Shown here piece by piece: positions 16,195 to 24,458 of a stretch of DNA of 64,000 nt. A program made the translations under genes and the position numbers. Source of the DNA: G963663775 sp963664255 (lineage in GTDB: Bacteria > Bacillota > Clostridia > Oscillospirales > Butyricicoccaceae); assembly GCA_963664255.1 (NCBI GenBank), contig OY760938.1:1736001-1800000 (forward strand), written 5' to 3'. The notes beneath the pieces are model-generated. The model did not search any database and was not told the origin of the DNA. It saw only the letters and a program-made list of their open reading frames with translations. Positions within the stretch are counted from its first letter, which is position 1; each line of letters opens with the position of its first letter.

Positions 16195-17235
16195 ATGAAA
16201 ATCACCATTCAACAAATTGCAGATTTGTGCAATGTATCCCGTGGGACTGTTGACCGTGTGCTGCACAACCGTCCGAATGTGCACCCACAAATTCGACAGA
16301 ACATCCTGCGCATGATTGAGCGTACGGGGTATCGTCCGCCAACAACGCGGCATATGCCGGAGCAGCAATATCACATTGGCATGATTTTGCCCAATTTTCA
16401 TGACCGCTATTTTTTGTCACACACCAAAAATGGCGTGAAATTGGCGATGGACCGCATTGACAGCACGCGGTTTCACCTTAGCGTGGACCAACTGGGCGGA
16501 CGCTCTCCGGAAGAGTATCTCATTGCATTGGAGCGCATCCTGCAAAAAAACATCGATGGGCTGTTGGTCAATGCGCCCCGTACACCAGAGATTACCCAAA
16601 TGTTATGTGAAATCAGCGACCGAGGAATTCCCATCATTTGTTACTATGATGAACAGCCAGACTGTCCGCAAAGCTTTTTTGTCGGGCAGGACTGTCTGCG
16701 CTCCGGACAAGTTGCCGCGGGGCTGATTTCCAAATACATCGCGCCGAATGAACGTGTTCTTGCCATTTCGGGGGATCCGCTGTTTTATTCCCACGAGCGG
16801 CGCGTGAATGGCTTTGCCGAATATCTATGCCGTCAGATTGGCGTCCCCGATTGTGTCGACATCTTTTGGTGTCATGAATTCTATGAACTCACCGCCCAGA
16901 CGGTCTATACCCGCCTGACAGAGGATGAGCGGATTCGCTATATTTACATGGCCACCCAAAGCGACAGCGGCTGCATTGAGGGCATCCGACGGGCGCAGCT
17001 CACCGAATCCATTATGGTCATCTGCAATGATACCACCGCCACGGCACGCAATCTGCTGAAGCTGGGCAAAGTGGATTTTGTCATTGGGCAGAGCGTTGCC
17101 AAAACCATTGCGCAAGCCATTGAGCTGATGTACCAAATTGTGTGTGCCGGTGTTGTGCCGCGTGTGCACAAGCACTATTCGGACCTTACCATTTTCACCA
17201 GACAAATGCTGCAAGAGAAAGAGATGGAACTATGA
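16195..17235 (+). CDS. LacI-family transcriptional regulator (first of a tandem pair)
   Basis: DNA-binding helix-turn-helix at residues 4-25 (TIQQIADLCNVSRGTVDRVL), hinge region, then a periplasmic-binding-protein-like sugar domain (YHIGMILPNFHDRYF onward). About 346 aa from ATG 16,195; an in-frame ATG at 16,168 is only 18 nt from the -10 box and would leave no room for a ribosome site. The MKITIQQIAD start aligns with the MKPTLEEIAE start of the second regulator. The ligand domain resembles the substrate-binding type 4 group. Its target is unknown; the nearby dehydrogenase gene is a candidate. Confidence 0.88.
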   Translation: MKITIQQIADLCNVSRGTVDRVLHNRPNVHPQIRQNILRMIERTGYRPPTTRHMPEQQYHIGMILPNFHDRYFLSHTKNGVKLAMDRIDSTRFHLSVDQLGGRSPEEYLIALERILQKNIDGLLVNAPRTPEITQMLCEISDRGIPIICYYDEQPDCPQSFFVGQDCLRSGQVAAGLISKYIAPNERVLAISGDPLFYSHERRVNGFAEYLCRQIGVPDCVDIFWCHEFYELTAQTVYTRLTEDERIRYIYMATQSDSGCIEGIRRAQLTESIMVICNDTTATARNLLKLGKVDFVIGQSVAKTIAQAIELMYQIVCAGVVPRVHKHYSDLTIFTRQMLQEKEMEL

Positions 17236-18260
17236 AGCCAACACTGGAAGAAATTGCGGAAAAGTGCGGTGTTTCCCGCGGTACAGTCGACCGTGTGGTG
17301 CATGGCAGACCACACGTTCGTCCGGAAATCCGTGACCTAGTGCTGGCTGCGCTAGAAGAATCCGGTTATGTACGCAAAAAAGAATTAAAAAAACGAAAAA
17401 ACAGCCCCAATTTTGTAAAAATTGCATTTCTTGTCCCGAAGTGGAGTGACCCCTACTTTTCCGCACAAACCTATTCCGGCATTCACCAAGCGGAACACGC
17501 GCTCAACGACCCGGAGTTTCATGTGCACATTTATGAATTGCTCACACGCACCGAAGAAGAAACCGTTTCCGTTTTGGAACGTATGCCTGCGGAGCAAGTC
17601 AACGGTGTGATTGTCAATGCCCAGCAATCCATCAGCATTCAGGTGGCCATCGATAAGCTGGTGGCGCAAGGCATCTCCGTGGTGACCTATGACAGTGATG
17701 TGCCGCAATCCAAACGCACCTGCTTCATCGGACAGGATTTGTACCGTTCCGGCGCCATCGCTGCCGGACTCATGGCACGCTTTTTGCGTCCGCAGGATAA
17801 AATACTCATCGTCACCGGCAATATGGATTTTGAATTCAGCCATGGGCGCGTCAACGGCTTTGTACGCCAGTTGCAGTCACAGGGGTTTGATTCGGACTGT
17901 TATGCCATAGAAGAGTGCTATGAACAATATGATTTGACGCGCAATGCCGTCTATCGGGCGCTGCACCGTATGCCCTATCTGCGCGCCATTTATATGGTGA
18001 ACGAAAGCATCACAGGCTGCATTGAAGGGGTGCGAAAAGCGGAAAAGCTGCAGCAGGTCAAAATCATCTGCAACGATTTGACGCCCTCTGCAAAAAAATA
18101 TTTACAGAATGGGCAGGTGGATTTTATCATTGGGCAAACCTTCACCGCCAAGGCCTATAAATCGATTACAACGCTGCATCGTCTGCTGCGGCGCGGCATC
18201 CAGCCGGAACGGGAGCGGCTGTATACTGACAGCTTTATTTTGACCCGTGAACTGCTATAA
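17232..18260 (+). CDS. LacI-family transcriptional regulator (second of a tandem pair)
   Basis: 342-aa paralogue of the preceding gene: HTH TLEEIAEKCGVSRGTVDRVV, then the sugar-binding domain with IAFLVPKWSDPYF, FIGQDLYRSG and the closing ICNDLTPSAKKYL motif that both copies share. The ATG overlaps the stop of the first regulator (ATGA), so the two are translationally coupled and may form heteromers or sense related ligands. No transporter or sugar kinase is adjacent, which is unusual for LacI-type pairs. The next gene on the strand is a Gfo/Idh/MocA dehydrogenase. Confidence 0.9.
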   Translation: MKPTLEEIAEKCGVSRGTVDRVVHGRPHVRPEIRDLVLAALEESGYVRKKELKKRKNSPNFVKIAFLVPKWSDPYFSAQTYSGIHQAEHALNDPEFHVHIYELLTRTEEETVSVLERMPAEQVNGVIVNAQQSISIQVAIDKLVAQGISVVTYDSDVPQSKRTCFIGQDLYRSGAIAAGLMARFLRPQDKILIVTGNMDFEFSHGRVNGFVRQLQSQGFDSDCYAIEECYEQYDLTRNAVYRALHRMPYLRAIYMVNESITGCIEGVRKAEKLQQVKIICNDLTPSAKKYLQNGQVDFIIGQTFTAKAYKSITTLHRLLRRGIQPERERLYTDSFILTRELL

Positions 18261-18290
18261 ACAGCCGTTCCTTGCAATTTCCAGTGGTCG

Positions 18291-18318
18291 TTGTGCATTT
18301 TGCACGCACAATGCACAA
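18291..18318. repeat. 9-bp perfect inverted repeat, candidate regulator site
   Basis: TTGTGCATT at 18,291-18,299 and AATGCACAA at 18,310-18,318, about 100 bp upstream of the promoter of the dehydrogenase gene. Could be an operator for the upstream LacI-type pair or a weak terminator arm. Confidence 0.4.
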
Positions 18319-18413
18319 GCTGAAAAGGCGATTTCAACGCCGCTTTTTTCAGCAACGTGCAATAGAAACCAGCCGCATAATCGTGCATATTTCGCGATTT
18401 TCAGATTACAGGA

Positions 18414-18442
18414 TTGTGTTTTCTTTTCGTAGCGCGTACAAT
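18414..18442 (+). promoter_or_regulatory. Promoter of the Gfo/Idh/MocA dehydrogenase
   Basis: TTGTGT, 17-bp spacer, TACAAT. Confidence 0.6.
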
Positions 18443-18461
18443 ACATAACAGAGAACTCCAA

Positions 18462-18545
18462 GGACTGCGCCGCACAATTCGCACCAACCTTATTTGCACA
18501 CTTCACTTGCTCCATCTCTCTTACCGGAATTGTGCGGCGGGGTCC
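18462..18545 (+). promoter_or_regulatory. Large leader stem-loop before the dehydrogenase gene
   Basis: GGAC..CGCCGCACAATTC at 18,462-18,480 pairs with GAATTGTGCGGCG..GTCC at 18,527-18,545 (17 of 19 positions), with a 46-nt loop, in the 5' UTR. The strand after it reads TGCTTTTGATG, a poor terminator tail. Role unknown. Confidence 0.45.
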
Positions 18546-18591
18546 TGCTTTTGATGAAAATAAGATGTTTACTCCAGAAAGGACGTATAAA

Positions 18592-19611
18592 ATGGAACAA
18601 ATTAAAGTCGGCATCGTAGGGCTGGGACGCCTCGGCTCCGTACATGCACAAAATTTGGCATATAAGATTCCGGGATGCACACTGGTGGCTGCCTGCTCGC
18701 TGGTGCAAAGTGAACTGGATTGGGCGAAAAAAGAACTGAATGTTTTAGAAACCTACTTGGACTATCGCGAAATGGTGGATAAAGCGGATATTGAGGCGGT
18801 TGTCATTGTTTCCTCTTCTCCAGAGCACTGCTGGCAGATTGAATATGCGCTTGATGCTGGCAAGCACGTATTCACGGACAAGCCGCTTGGCTGCTCCATT
18901 GAGGAGTGCAAAACCGCAGAAGCGGCTGTCGAGCGTCACCCTGACAAGGTCTTTTTCTTGGGCTTTATGCGCCGTTATGACCCGTCTTATGCCGATGCAA
19001 AGGCAAAAATCGATGCTGGTCTGATTGGCAAGCCCTATTTGGTCAAGGCTACCGGCTTAGACCCGGAAGCGTTGGTGGAAAGCTGCATTCAATTCTGCAA
19101 GACCTCCGGCGGCATTTTTATCGATGCTGCCAGCCACGACATTGATTTGATGCGTTGGTTCCTTGGTGCGGATGCAGTTGAGGTATACGCAGCCGGCACC
19201 ACCTTCAAGCATCCTGAATTTGCAGAGGGCGGGGACACGGAAACCGGTCTGGCAATGCTGAAATTCAGCAACGGTACTGTTGGCACGCTCCATGTGGGAC
19301 GCACCGCACCCCATGGCTACCACACGGAAACCGAAATCGTCGGCACAGAGGGTCACATCCGCATTGCCGGTGTGCCGTGGAAAAACCGTGCAATGGTTTA
19401 TAACCAGAACGGTGCGTGCACCGAATGTATCGAAAACTTCCCGCAGCGTTTTGCCGAAGCATATCTGCTGGAAATGGTCGATTTCATCGACTGTATCCGC
19501 AACAACCGCAAGCCGGAAATTACGGTTTATGATGGCACGAAAGCCACAGCAATTACCTTTGCTGCAACCGAGTCTTTCCACGATGGCAAGACGGTTTCCA
19601 TCCAATACTAA
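18592..19611 (+). CDS. Gfo/Idh/MocA family oxidoreductase (inositol 2-dehydrogenase-like)
   Basis: NAD(P)-dependent sugar or inositol dehydrogenase. N-terminal Rossmann motif VGIVGLGRLGSVHAQNL, the EKP-type catalytic motif appearing as TDKPLG (residues about 102-107), and the C-terminal substrate domain with GGIFIDAASHDIDLMRW, where the D-x3-H motif sits. 339 aa, typical of IolG-like enzymes. ATG 18,592 follows AGAAAGGACG. It is a single-gene unit with its own promoter and terminator; the two LacI-type genes upstream may control it. The substrate cannot be named from sequence alone. Confidence 0.88.
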   Translation: MEQIKVGIVGLGRLGSVHAQNLAYKIPGCTLVAACSLVQSELDWAKKELNVLETYLDYREMVDKADIEAVVIVSSSPEHCWQIEYALDAGKHVFTDKPLGCSIEECKTAEAAVERHPDKVFFLGFMRRYDPSYADAKAKIDAGLIGKPYLVKATGLDPEALVESCIQFCKTSGGIFIDAASHDIDLMRWFLGADAVEVYAAGTTFKHPEFAEGGDTETGLAMLKFSNGTVGTLHVGRTAPHGYHTETEIVGTEGHIRIAGVPWKNRAMVYNQNGACTECIENFPQRFAEAYLLEMVDFIDCIRNNRKPEITVYDGTKATAITFAATESFHDGKTVSIQY

Positions 19612-19622
19612 TCGCACGCACA

Positions 19623-19664
19623 GCTGCGCCTGCTTATCGAAACGGATAGGCAGGCGCAGTTTTA
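19623..19664 (+). terminator. Terminator of the dehydrogenase gene
   Basis: CTGCGCCTGCTTATC / GGATAGGCAGGCGCAG stem followed by TTTTA. Confidence 0.8.
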
Positions 19665-19686
19665 TCGTTTGAACAGGGTAAAATAT

Positions 19687-19715
19687 TTGACAACCATATG
19701 GACACCTTTTATAAT
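19687..19715 (+). promoter_or_regulatory. Promoter of the malQ-HAD gene
   Basis: TTGACA, 17-bp spacer, TATAAT. Confidence 0.9.
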
Positions 19716-19774
19716 AAAAACTATAGTTCCCTGTCTTTTGACCAATTCATGCAACAGACGAACAGGAGGCGCCT

Positions 19775-21961
19775 ATGTTTGACAGATCCAGCGGTGTGCT
19801 GCTGCACATCACCTCGTTACTCTCGCCCCATGGCATCGGGTCATTGGGTCAAGCGGCATATCATTTTGTTGATTTTTTAGCAGAAACGCGGCAATCCTAT
19901 TGGCAGGTGCTTCCTCTGGGACACATCGGCTTTGGCGCATCTCCGTATCAATGCTTTTCCGCAGCGGCAGGAAATCCCTATCTCATTGATTTGGATTTTT
20001 TGGCGAAAGACGGGTTGCTGACGGCAGAAGAACTGGAACAAGCAGATGCGATGCTGCCGCCTTCCGCGATAGAGGCGGTGCCGTTTGAAACGCTTGCTGA
20101 AGTCCGTATGCCGCTGCTGCGACAAGCGTTTTCACGACTGGATGCTGTCGGACAGCAAAAAGTGTCTGCCTTTGCAGAGGCAAACACAGACTGGCTGCCA
20201 GATTACGCCCTGTTTATGTCCTTGAAAGCCCATTTTCAAAACAAACCCCTTTGGAAATGGGCGGATGTAGATGCCATTCGTCGCACCAAAACGGCATTGT
20301 CTGCCTATCGTACGGCACTGGCGGATGAAATTGCGTTCCATACCTTTCTGCAAGCCACGTTCTTTGCGCAATGGACGGCACTGCGGCAATATGCCAATGC
20401 AAAGGGCATTCGTATCATTGGCGATATGCCAATTTACGTGGCGGCGGATTCCTGTGATGTTTGGGTGCATCCACAGCTGTTTCAGCTGTCAGCGGACCGT
20501 TCACCGCGTCAAGTTGCGGGTGTACCCCCCGATTATTTTTCAAAAACCGGTCAACTTTGGGGCAATCCTGTCTATGCTTGGGAAACGCACGAAAAAGAAG
20601 AGTATGCTTGGTGGCTTTGGCGCATCCGCAGCAACCTGCGCCTGTTTGATGCCTTGCGCATCGACCATTTCCGCGGGTTGGAGTCCTTTTGGACAGTGCC
20701 TGCTGATGCGGAAAACGCCATTGATGGCAGGTGGGAGGCAGGCCCCGGACGGAAGCTCCTGCGTGCCATTCGGCAATCGCTTGGCAAAGTTCCACTCATT
20801 GCAGAAGACCTTGGGGTGCAAACCGATGCGGTGCGGGCACTGCTGAGGGACAGTGGCTATCCGGGAATGCGTGTGTTGATTTTTGGATTTTCACTCGGCG
20901 AGGATAGCGAGCATTTGCCCCATAACTATCCGCCAAATAGCATTGTATATACGTCAACCCATGATTCGCAGACGGTATGCGAGCAGATTGAAGACCTCTG
21001 CACGCCAGCCGAACAAGCCTTTGCGCTGCAATATCTGGCGGGAAAAGACACAGATTCTGTGGGAATGCGTGCAGTTCGCAGCATTTTTGCCTCCCCTGCG
21101 CGCACAGCCATGGCTGCCATGCAGGATGTGCTATCCCTCGGTGCGCAGGCACGTATGAATCACCCTTCGACGATTGGCGGCACGAATTGGCGTTGGCGAA
21201 TGCGTGCGGATGCGATTACCGATGAGCTGAAGCAGCAGCTGCGTCAGTTGACCCAAACCTATCGGCGTGCAGCACCTATGCAGATACTGCGCCCCATCAC
21301 CCACATTATTTTTGATTTGGATGGAACACTGCTGGATACACTGGGCAGCTTGACGAATGCTGTCAACTTTGCGCTGTGCTCGCATGACTATCCGGAACGT
21401 TCCTTGGCGGAAATTCGCTCCTTCATCGGAAATGGTATCCGCAATTTGATGCATCGTGCATTGCCGGATACGGCATCTGAAACCGCGGTGGAGGTTTGTC
21501 TGTCTGACTTCCGCAGCTATTATGATGCGTATATGAAGGAGGGGACATTCCCTTACGATGAAATTCCGGAGCTGCTGATGCTGCTGTATACACAAGGCAT
21601 TGTATGCGGCGTGCTCTCGAACAAATATGACCCAGCAGCCAAGGCGCTGGTGCAGCATTTTTTTGGAAACACCATCGACCAGACCCTTGGGGAACGTCCG
21701 CATGTGCCGCGCAAACCCGACCCGCAAGGGGTGTTTGATTTGCTTGCGGTTTGGAATGCAAACCCTGCGCATACGCTGTATGTGGGGGACAGTGTGACCG
21801 ATATACGTACGGCGAGGAACGCGGGACTGTATGCGGTTGGTGTGACATGGGGCTTTGGCAGCAAAGAAGAGCTTGCAGATGCAGGCGCACACACGTTGCT
21901 GGATACGCCATCTGAATTGTTGACGTTATTAAACCCTTCTGCACAGCTACATGAAAGATAG
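19775..21961 (+). CDS. malQ: 4-alpha-glucanotransferase fused to a HAD phosphatase
   Basis: One uninterrupted 728-aa frame holding two enzymes. Residues 1 to about 498 are a complete GH77 amylomaltase: RSSGVLLHITSLLSPHGIGSLG, DALRIDHFRG with the nucleophile aspartate, and IAEDLGV with the catalytic glutamate; it rearranges maltodextrins. Residues about 508-728 are a HAD hydrolase of the phosphoglycolate-phosphatase type: FDLDGTLLDT (D514, D516), the LSNK motif, RKPDP, and YVGDSVTDIRTARNAG. ATG 21,278 (M502), at the junction, probably began the HAD gene before the stop of malQ was lost. ACAGGAGG precedes the start. A phosphatase partner for a glucan enzyme is uncommon; the physiological link is unknown. 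Confidence 0.88.
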   Translation: MFDRSSGVLLHITSLLSPHGIGSLGQAAYHFVDFLAETRQSYWQVLPLGHIGFGASPYQCFSAAAGNPYLIDLDFLAKDGLLTAEELEQADAMLPPSAIEAVPFETLAEVRMPLLRQAFSRLDAVGQQKVSAFAEANTDWLPDYALFMSLKAHFQNKPLWKWADVDAIRRTKTALSAYRTALADEIAFHTFLQATFFAQWTALRQYANAKGIRIIGDMPIYVAADSCDVWVHPQLFQLSADRSPRQVAGVPPDYFSKTGQLWGNPVYAWETHEKEEYAWWLWRIRSNLRLFDALRIDHFRGLESFWTVPADAENAIDGRWEAGPGRKLLRAIRQSLGKVPLIAEDLGVQTDAVRALLRDSGYPGMRVLIFGFSLGEDSEHLPHNYPPNSIVYTSTHDSQTVCEQIEDLCTPAEQAFALQYLAGKDTDSVGMRAVRSIFASPARTAMAAMQDVLSLGAQARMNHPSTIGGTNWRWRMRADAITDELKQQLRQLTQTYRRAAPMQILRPITHIIFDLDGTLLDTLGSLTNAVNFALCSHDYPERSLAEIRSFIGNGIRNLMHRALPDTASETAVEVCLSDFRSYYDAYMKEGTFPYDEIPELLMLLYTQGIVCGVLSNKYDPAAKALVQHFFGNTIDQTLGERPHVPRKPDPQGVFDLLAVWNANPAHTLYVGDSVTDIRTARNAGLYAVGVTWGFGSKEELADAGAHTLLDTPSELLTLLNPSAQLHER

Positions 21962-21967
21962 ACAAAA

Positions 21968-22014
21968 AAACACCTCCTATTGCAGTACAAAAAATACTGG
22001 AATGGGAGGTGTAA
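21968..22014. terminator. Convergent bidirectional terminator
   Basis: CACCTCC..CAGTA / TACTG..GGGAGGTG hairpin between converging genes. On the minus strand it ends in seven T, serving the DUF5662 gene; it also closes malQ-HAD. Confidence 0.8.
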
Positions 22015-22018
22015 CTGT

Positions 22019-22591
22019 TTATCGTTTTTTAGGAAGAAAACACCACTTTTTCTCTTGTTTCTTTGGCAGAATTTCGTTTCGGATATAGGCAAACACCGCA
22101 TCTTCTCCATGGTCGCGCAAGCAGACCAGCAGCTGCTCCAACAGCCCCTGTGTGTGCGGATGCAGCAAATAATGCGTTTTAGAGCGCGCGTAATAGTCAT
22201 ATGGGTCTCGATTTTGATATGCCGCCCCGCGATAGGTTTTGCTGGCTGCCATGCGGTCACAAAACATTTCCACCACATATGCCACCGGCATCTCATTGCC
22301 CGCAAGCGGTAGGTCCTCTCGTCCGCTGTAATCAATCCAATATTCCAAATGATGCTTGTTTCGCCCCTTGTGGTGCAACCATGCGGCGCTATATCCTTTG
22401 ACCTTGCGCTCGATTTCATTGGGGCTTCGATCCCCTTGATAAAAGCGCGCACCGACCAAAAACTCTACTGGTGCATACTTGGAAAGGTCATGCGTCAACC
22501 CCTGCCAATATAATCCCACGCGAAAACAATGCTGCATCACCAAATATCGGTGACGATTGACCGTTTGCAAATGTGCCAGCCACTTTATCAT
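22019..22591 (-). CDS. DUF5662 family protein
   Basis: 190-aa protein of unknown function. It contains a histidine-rich segment NRHRYLVMQHCFRVGLYWQGL followed by THDLSKYAP and HHKGRNKHHLEYW, which resembles metal-dependent HD-type phosphohydrolases; the family is common in clostridia and their phages. Start ATG 22,591 has CGGAGGTC upstream; the frame is open for 19 further codons with no ribosome site. It is transcribed alone in the direction opposite to malQ-HAD. Function should not be inferred beyond possible metal binding. Confidence 0.75.
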   Translation of the reverse strand: MIKWLAHLQTVNRHRYLVMQHCFRVGLYWQGLTHDLSKYAPVEFLVGARFYQGDRSPNEIERKVKGYSAAWLHHKGRNKHHLEYWIDYSGREDLPLAGNEMPVAYVVEMFCDRMAASKTYRGAAYQNRDPYDYYARSKTHYLLHPHTQGLLEQLLVCLRDHGEDAVFAYIRNEILPKKQEKKWCFLPKKR

Positions 22592-22669
22592 GCATAGACC
22601 TCCGAAAACGCTGATTCTCTGCTCTGTTTCTATTGTAGCAGAAAGCAATGTTTTTGCAAGCCTTTTCCC

Positions 22670-23386
22670 TCAAACCCACTTTAAAATATCCCGTTTCATC
22701 CGGGCAATGATGCGTTTTTCCAGTCTTGAAATGTAGGACTGGGAAATGCCCAGCAAATCGGCCACTTCTTTTTGTGTCATACTGGTATGCCCGCCCAAAC
22801 CGAAGCGCAATGAAATGATTTGCTTTTCGCGCTTTGGCAATTTGGAGAGCGCGCGATGCAGCAGCTGTCGGTCCACTTCCTCCTCCAGTGGCTGCAGCAC
22901 ACTGTCCGGTGCAGTGCCCAAAATATCCGAAAGCAGCAGTTCGTTCCCATCCCAATCCGAGGACAGCGGTTCATCGAACGAAATCTCAGTGCGCTGTCCG
23001 GATATTTTGCGCAAATGCATCAAAATTTCATTTTCAATACAGCGAGAGGCATAGGTCGCGAGTTTGGTGTTTTTATCGCTTTTATATGTACCAACTGCCT
23101 TGATGAGTCCAATCGTGCCAATCGAAATCAAATCTTCTGCACCGACACCCGTATTTTCAAATTTCTTAGAAATGTAGACCACAAGGCGTAAATTATGCGA
23201 AATCAGTTGGTCGCGTGCGCGTGTATCGCCGGCATACCATGCCTGCAATGTTGCCGCTTCTTCTGCGCGCTCCAACGGTGCAGGCAGAACATCTGTTCCG
23301 CCAATGTATTGTATGGGCATTCCCGGCATCATGCCATGCTTTTGCAAAAAGTTTAGAAATTTCATTTGCAGATACATTAAAAACAT
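22670..23386 (-). CDS. sigE: Sporulation sigma factor SigE (pro-sigma-E)
   Basis: Mother-cell sigma factor of early sporulation. 238 aa from ATG 23,386, which follows AAAGGAGACGC. Conserved sigma regions: 2.1-2.4 with NLRLVVYISKKFENTGVGAEDL and ISIGTIGLIKAV, and region 4 with LPKREKQIISLRFGLGG and the helix-turn-helix KEVADLLGISQSYISRLEKR. The hydrophobic, basic N-terminal ~28 residues before YIGG form the pro-sequence removed by SpoIIGA. The protease gene lies 56 bp upstream in the same operon, which decides SigE over SigK. Confidence 0.95.
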   Translation of the reverse strand: MFLMYLQMKFLNFLQKHGMMPGMPIQYIGGTDVLPAPLERAEEAATLQAWYAGDTRARDQLISHNLRLVVYISKKFENTGVGAEDLISIGTIGLIKAVGTYKSDKNTKLATYASRCIENEILMHLRKISGQRTEISFDEPLSSDWDGNELLLSDILGTAPDSVLQPLEEEVDRQLLHRALSKLPKREKQIISLRFGLGGHTSMTQKEVADLLGISQSYISRLEKRIIARMKRDILKWV

Positions 23387-23441
23387 ATATGCGTCTCCTT
23401 TCGGCATCCATAAAACCCTTTTCCTGCACCGTTTTCACGTT

Positions 23442-24299
23442 TCAGAGGCCTATCAATCCTTCATATCTTCCTTGTGCAATCGGGTGCGGTGTCAAGGCAA
23501 TCAACGCATCATAAGGCTTGCCTTGACGCCGCACGCATTCTGGACGCAGTGCCAAAAGCAGCCCTTCGTTTGTGCCAACCGCATGATAGGGAAGTAAGCA
23601 AAATTTTTCGCGATAGCCGATTGGAATTTTTGAAAACAAGGCTGCACTGTCTTGGTTACCGCTTGCAGTTGCCAAAAATAATAGGTCTGCTGACAAGATG
23701 CGTGCCAATGCATGACGTTCCAACACCAAAACAGGCTTTCCACTGATGGGGTCTGTCAAATCGTTTCCACTGTCCAGCAGCATCTGAAACCGTTCTTGCT
23801 TTCCTAAAAAACAAATTTCCACTACCTCCAACGTATCTTGTATGACACCGTGCTTGGCTGTGCCGCGGAACAATATCCCGCTGAGCACATAGGCAAGGAT
23901 GCACGCACTGAGCAGCACAGTCAGTGGCACATCAAAGTAGTATGCCCCCATCTGCCCCAAATATGTGCCTGTCATGCAATACAATGCTGAGGTACAGCCT
24001 GCAAACCCAAATGACACCAGAAGAAACAGCAAGAACCGTTTCAGCATCTGCCTGATACTTTGCACCCCATATGCCAGATAGACCATCCAAATTCCCACCG
24101 CAAACCGTACTGGAATCCAAAGCAAAACGGCAGCGATGGGAAACACGGTCACAACTGCATACCCTGCACCCACCAATGCACCTGCCGCCAAGCGATGCCG
24201 TCGGACATACAATCCAGCAAGCTTTGCTGTTGCCCCTAACAGCAGATAATCGATGCAAAAATTAAGTGCAAACAGCACATCTGCATAAATAACCTCCAA
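23442..24299 (-). CDS. spoIIGA: Sigma-E processing peptidase SpoIIGA
   Basis: Membrane aspartic protease that activates pro-sigma-E. The N-terminal half has about five membrane segments (starting VIYADVLFALNFCIDYLLLG). The C-terminal domain carries the active-site motif LLDSGNDLTDPISGKPV, like a retropepsin half. No ATG fits: the likely start is TTG 24,299 (then EVIYADVLF), with AGGAGGTGG about 11 nt upstream; this matches where homologues begin. Length then is 285 aa. First gene of spoIIGA-sigE. A possible Spo0A-type promoter lies 50 bp upstream. Confidence 0.9.
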   Translation of the reverse strand: MEVIYADVLFALNFCIDYLLLGATAKLAGLYVRRHRLAAGALVGAGYAVVTVFPIAAVLLWIPVRFAVGIWMVYLAYGVQSIRQMLKRFLLFLLVSFGFAGCTSALYCMTGTYLGQMGAYYFDVPLTVLLSACILAYVLSGILFRGTAKHGVIQDTLEVVEICFLGKQERFQMLLDSGNDLTDPISGKPVLVLERHALARILSADLLFLATASGNQDSAALFSKIPIGYREKFCLLPYHAVGTNEGLLLALRPECVRRQGKPYDALIALTPHPIAQGRYEGLIGL

Positions 24300-24351
24300 A
24301 CATCTATCCACCTCCTGCGCATCCGTTGGCGTGCCCCGCTTGATGCTTTTC

Positions 24352-24384
24352 ATTATAGTCCAACAGCGCATCAGCTTCTGTCAA
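24352..24384 (-). promoter_or_regulatory. Candidate spoIIG promoter with 21-bp spacer
   Basis: Minus strand TTTTTGACAG (-35 TTGACA at 24,384-24,379) and TATAAT (24,357-24,352), separated by 21 bp. The B. subtilis spoIIG promoter is known for its overlong spacer and Spo0A activation near -35, so this spacing is suggestive. Confidence 0.5.
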
Positions 24385-24408
24385 AAACAGGGACTTGTGT
24401 TTCTGTGC

Positions 24409-24443
24409 ATACAGCAAAAAAACTGCCTTCAACCGAAAGCAGT
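24409..24443 (-). terminator. Terminator of the putative glycoside hydrolase gene
   Basis: Minus strand AAACTGC-(loop)-GGCAGTTTTTTT, 20 bases after the stop codon. Confidence 0.85.
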
Positions 24444-24458
24444 TTTTTAAAAAACAGG

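Noticed and set aside
21240..21300. Frameshift or assembly break between malQ and HAD parts
   Set aside because: The frame is continuous through the junction with no stop or slippery run; a true fusion is the simpler reading.
24299..24371. Longer spoIIGA start upstream
   Set aside because: Would add a non-hydrophobic stretch before the first helix, lacks a ribosome site and runs into the -10 box.
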